Source: Candidatus Thiodiazotropha sp. CDECU1 (GTDB lineage Bacteria > Pseudomonadota > Gammaproteobacteria > Chromatiales > Chromatiaceae). From it: a stretch of DNA of 64,000 bases. A program made the translations under genes and the position numbers. The stretch spans positions 3,038,001-3,102,000 of the forward strand of contig NZ_OY734020.1 in NCBI RefSeq assembly GCF_963455295.1, in the 5' to 3' direction. Positions 62,082 through 64,000 of this stretch are shown one piece after another. Positions within the stretch are counted from its first letter, which is position 1. Every line of letters starts with the position of its first letter. The notes beneath the pieces were generated by a model. It worked only from the letters and a program-made list of their open reading frames with translations, ran no database searches and had not been told where the DNA came from.

Positions 62082-62582
62082 TCAGGCACCACAGCATTTC
62101 TTATATTTCTTGCCACTGCCACAGGGGCAGGGTTCATTGCGCCCGACTTTCGGCTGATCCCGTTTCTCGGTTTTTGGCGCCACGAGCTGGCCATCGACAA
62201 AATACCAGGCCCCGTCATGTTTGAGAAATCGGCTGATTTCATGATGCGGCCTCACCATTCCCTGCTCTTTATAGGTGGCGATGAACTCGACACTGCCCTC
62301 TTCGTCGCTCTCTCCTCCCCCTTGCACATTGACAATTTGCAGCCCCAGCCACTGGGAATCTTCCGCCCAACGCCTGGTGGCTTGAACATCATGATCATGC
62401 CGATGATCCGGGTGCAGGGATTGATGTAAGAACTCCGCCTGGTTGGCACCGAAAGCACTGTAACGCGCTCGCATCAACTGCTCGGCTGTCTCTGCCTTTA
62501 CCCTGCCCTCATGGATTGGCCCGCAACAGCTCTCATAGGCGACACCGGATCCACAGTAACATCCAGCCATGATCTCCTCCAC
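62082..62582 (-). CDS. YchJ family protein with two SEC-C motifs
   Basis: 166 residues. SEC-C zinc motifs bracket the protein: [13 protein letters not shown] at the N-terminus and [14 protein letters not shown] at the C-terminus. Between is the YchJ/NTF2-like core with [28 protein letters not shown]. The family is widespread but its activity is unknown. The length and layout are those of YchJ. It lies alone, just left of the HrpA terminator. Confidence 0.92.
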   Translation of the reverse strand: MEEIMAGCYCGSGVAYESCCGPIHEGRVKAETAEQLMRARYSAFGANQAEFLHQSLHPDHRHDHDVQATRRWAEDSQWLGLQIVNVQGGGESDEEGSVEFIATYKEQGMVRPHHEISRFLKHDGAWYFVDGQLVAPKTEKRDQPKVGRNEPCPCGSGKKYKKCCGA

Positions 62583-62985
62583 ATGAATAATTATTATTTG
62601 GGAACAATAACATAGCGTCTGATTAACACCAAGACCAGGTTAAACTGCCGGTGTTTCAACACAGCATAAGTTACCCCGTATGCGGCAGAGTAATATGGCC
62701 TGGACTGTCCGGGATATTCAGGATATTGATGCTGTTGATCTGGAATTTTTGTGGCTGGAATGAAAAAAAGGTGGGTTTTACCCACCTTTGAGGCCTCTAT
62801 CATCGAGGCAATAGACTGGAAAAACGGAGTGATCCCATGTTGAGTCCGCCTCTATTCAATTAACCGGTATAGGCATTCCCTGAGATCATTCCTACGCCGT
62901 CAACTCTACCAACCTCCCATGACAGCTTGATGACACTGGATGGATCAGCCTGATGTCCCAGCTGGGCAGGCGCAACTCCCCTTGA
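62583..62985. other. Intergenic region between ychJ and hrpA
   Basis: About 400 bp. The only feature I can support is the terminator hairpin at 62763-62790. An AT-rich stretch (62584-62612) lies just upstream of ychJ and may hold its promoter. No gene is convincing. Confidence 0.5.
62763..62790 (-). terminator. Rho-independent terminator of hrpA
   Basis: AAAGGTGGG and CCCACCTTT pair around TTTTA; on the minus strand the stem is followed by T7 (A7 at 62763-62769 on the plus strand). It lies about 200 bp after the hrpA stop codon. Confidence 0.8.
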
Positions 62986-63999
62986 TCATAGCCCCATCGC
63001 TTCGATCCGCTTCTGCAGCCGTTTGATGGAGACGGGATAAGCAGTCCCCAACTCCTGGGAGAAGAGGGAGATCCGCAACTCCTCCAGTCCCCAGCGCAGC
63101 TCCTCTATACGTTCATCAATCCGGCCACTCTGCTGATATTGCCCGTCCCACTGTTCCCATCGCTGCTGCAGTTCCGCCATCTCTCGCATCCGCTGCTGGT
63201 CCCTAGCTGCAGCATGGGGCAACTTTTCAACCCGTTTCAATATACCCTGCAGATATCGGGGATAGTCATTCAGCCGTGCGTCCGGCACCTGCTGTAGAAA
63301 TCCCCGATAGACCAGGCGCTCCAGCTGATGCTGCATATCCAATACAGAACTCATCCAATTCACCTGGGTGACGGCAGCTATCGCTTGTCTGGTTTGATGG
63401 CTCAGCTGCAGAATCTGCAACAGCTGTTGACAGCTCCTGTTCGCCTCTTCCATCAGCATCCCCCGCTTGCTGTGCAGTCGTTTCGCAAAGCCCTCCTGGT
63501 CACGAATCTCCGGGAGTTGATTGAGAAATGTGCGATCGACGATAAACGCAACCAATTCATCTTCAAGATCCTGCTGAACCACACCCGGTTGCTCTGCATC
63601 GCCCTGTGGCACCTTGGCATAGAGCAGACGCATACGGTCGAGTTGGTTGAGGTTCTTGCGCAGATAACGTATCTCCTTGGGCATCTTGAGCATGAGTAAT
63701 CGTCGTACACCCGCTTTGTGGGCACGCAAGGCACTGCTCTCGGCATCGAGTAGACGAATCGCTACACTCTCCTCTTCATCCACCAGGGCGGGATAGCCCT
63801 GGAGTGCAATCCCTCCCTGCTCGACACCCATCTGTTTCGGCAGCTCACCGAAGTCCCAATCCCGCACTCCACTGCGTTCAAAACCGGGGGAATCGAGATG
63901 TCGATGCTCAGCCTGTGGCTGGCCTGCATGGCGGCGTTTCATACCAGCCAGATCCCGCCCCTGCTCCAGGGTGGCACCCCCTTGATCGACCACCCGCAC
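62986..63999 (-). CDS. hrpA: ATP-dependent RNA helicase HrpA, C-terminal part (DUF3418)
   Basis: 337 residues of the C-terminal domain of HrpA; the helicase core lies beyond the right edge of the window. Recognisable parts are the RDWDFGELPKQM and YPALVDEEESVAIRLLD strands, MLKMPKEIRYLRKNL, and the terminal helical region ending SQELGTAYPVSIKRLQKRIEAMGL. HrpA is a DEAH-box helicase that rescues collided ribosomes. The frame is open to the edge, so no start codon is given. Confidence 0.92.
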   Translation of the reverse strand: MRVVDQGGATLEQGRDLAGMKRRHAGQPQAEHRHLDSPGFERSGVRDWDFGELPKQMGVEQGGIALQGYPALVDEEESVAIRLLDAESSALRAHKAGVRRLLMLKMPKEIRYLRKNLNQLDRMRLLYAKVPQGDAEQPGVVQQDLEDELVAFIVDRTFLNQLPEIRDQEGFAKRLHSKRGMLMEEANRSCQQLLQILQLSHQTRQAIAAVTQVNWMSSVLDMQHQLERLVYRGFLQQVPDARLNDYPRYLQGILKRVEKLPHAAARDQQRMREMAELQQRWEQWDGQYQQSGRIDERIEELRWGLEELRISLFSQELGTAYPVSIKRLQKRIEAMGL

Positions 64000-64000
64000 C

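Overview
The window reads as chromosome of a gammaproteobacterium, probably a Chromatiales-like, sulfur-associated heterotroph or mixotroph. This is inferred from the gene content: an ATP sulfurylase, a 2-oxoacid:ferredoxin oxidoreductase, recCBD, the tesA/ybbA/ybbP locus, HspQ, a Bfr/Bfd iron store and many gamma-type DUF families. No marker gene fixes the genus. Most of the window is ordinary GC-balanced backbone with tightly packed operons that often overlap as ATGA.

Layout: 1-4.1 kb holds the aroG start, a MITE-like element, the hspQ-DUF3465-pqiA-ybaK operon, DUF3581 and the 4.5S RNA. 4.2-8.1 kb is tesA divergent from ybbA-ybbP. 8.1-15.2 kb carries small unknowns, a lipoprotein/2-oxoacid:ferredoxin oxidoreductase/ferritin-like operon, a thioredoxin-like protein and DUF547. 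15.4-24.0 kb is a TetR-controlled beta-oxidation operon (fadE, a HAD-ECH fusion, thiolase, hot-dog thioesterase, nitronate monooxygenase-like). 36.6-46.5 kb is an iron block: the imelysin/di-haem/DUF1513/cytochrome peroxidase operon, a small protein plus DUF2325, two bacterioferritins and Bfd, with three Fur-box-like sites at the divergent promoters. 46.6-64 kb contains sat, recD-recB-recC, an HDOD protein, DUF1631-PilZ, a lytic transglycosylase, a second MITE-like element, YchJ and the 3' part of hrpA.

The accessory segment is 24.2-35.5 kb. It is AT-richer, its non-transposase genes all lie on the plus strand, and they are separated by imperfect palindromes with RYYYAAC...GTTRRRY-like ends and unpaired bases in one arm. 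These are the hallmarks of integron attC sites. No integron integrase is visible, so this looks like an orphan cassette array (CALIN). Cargo includes two HEPN-type proteins, a PIN-like protein, DUF6624, a VOC protein, a membrane protein and unknowns. The array has been hit by an IS110-family element, an IS1111-type element and an IS1182-type element, the last two lying inside attC sites, and by a REP-type Y1 transposase.

The most interesting items are this invaded orphan array, and the adjacent Bfr pair in which ferroxidase and haem-ligand residues are split between the two subunits.
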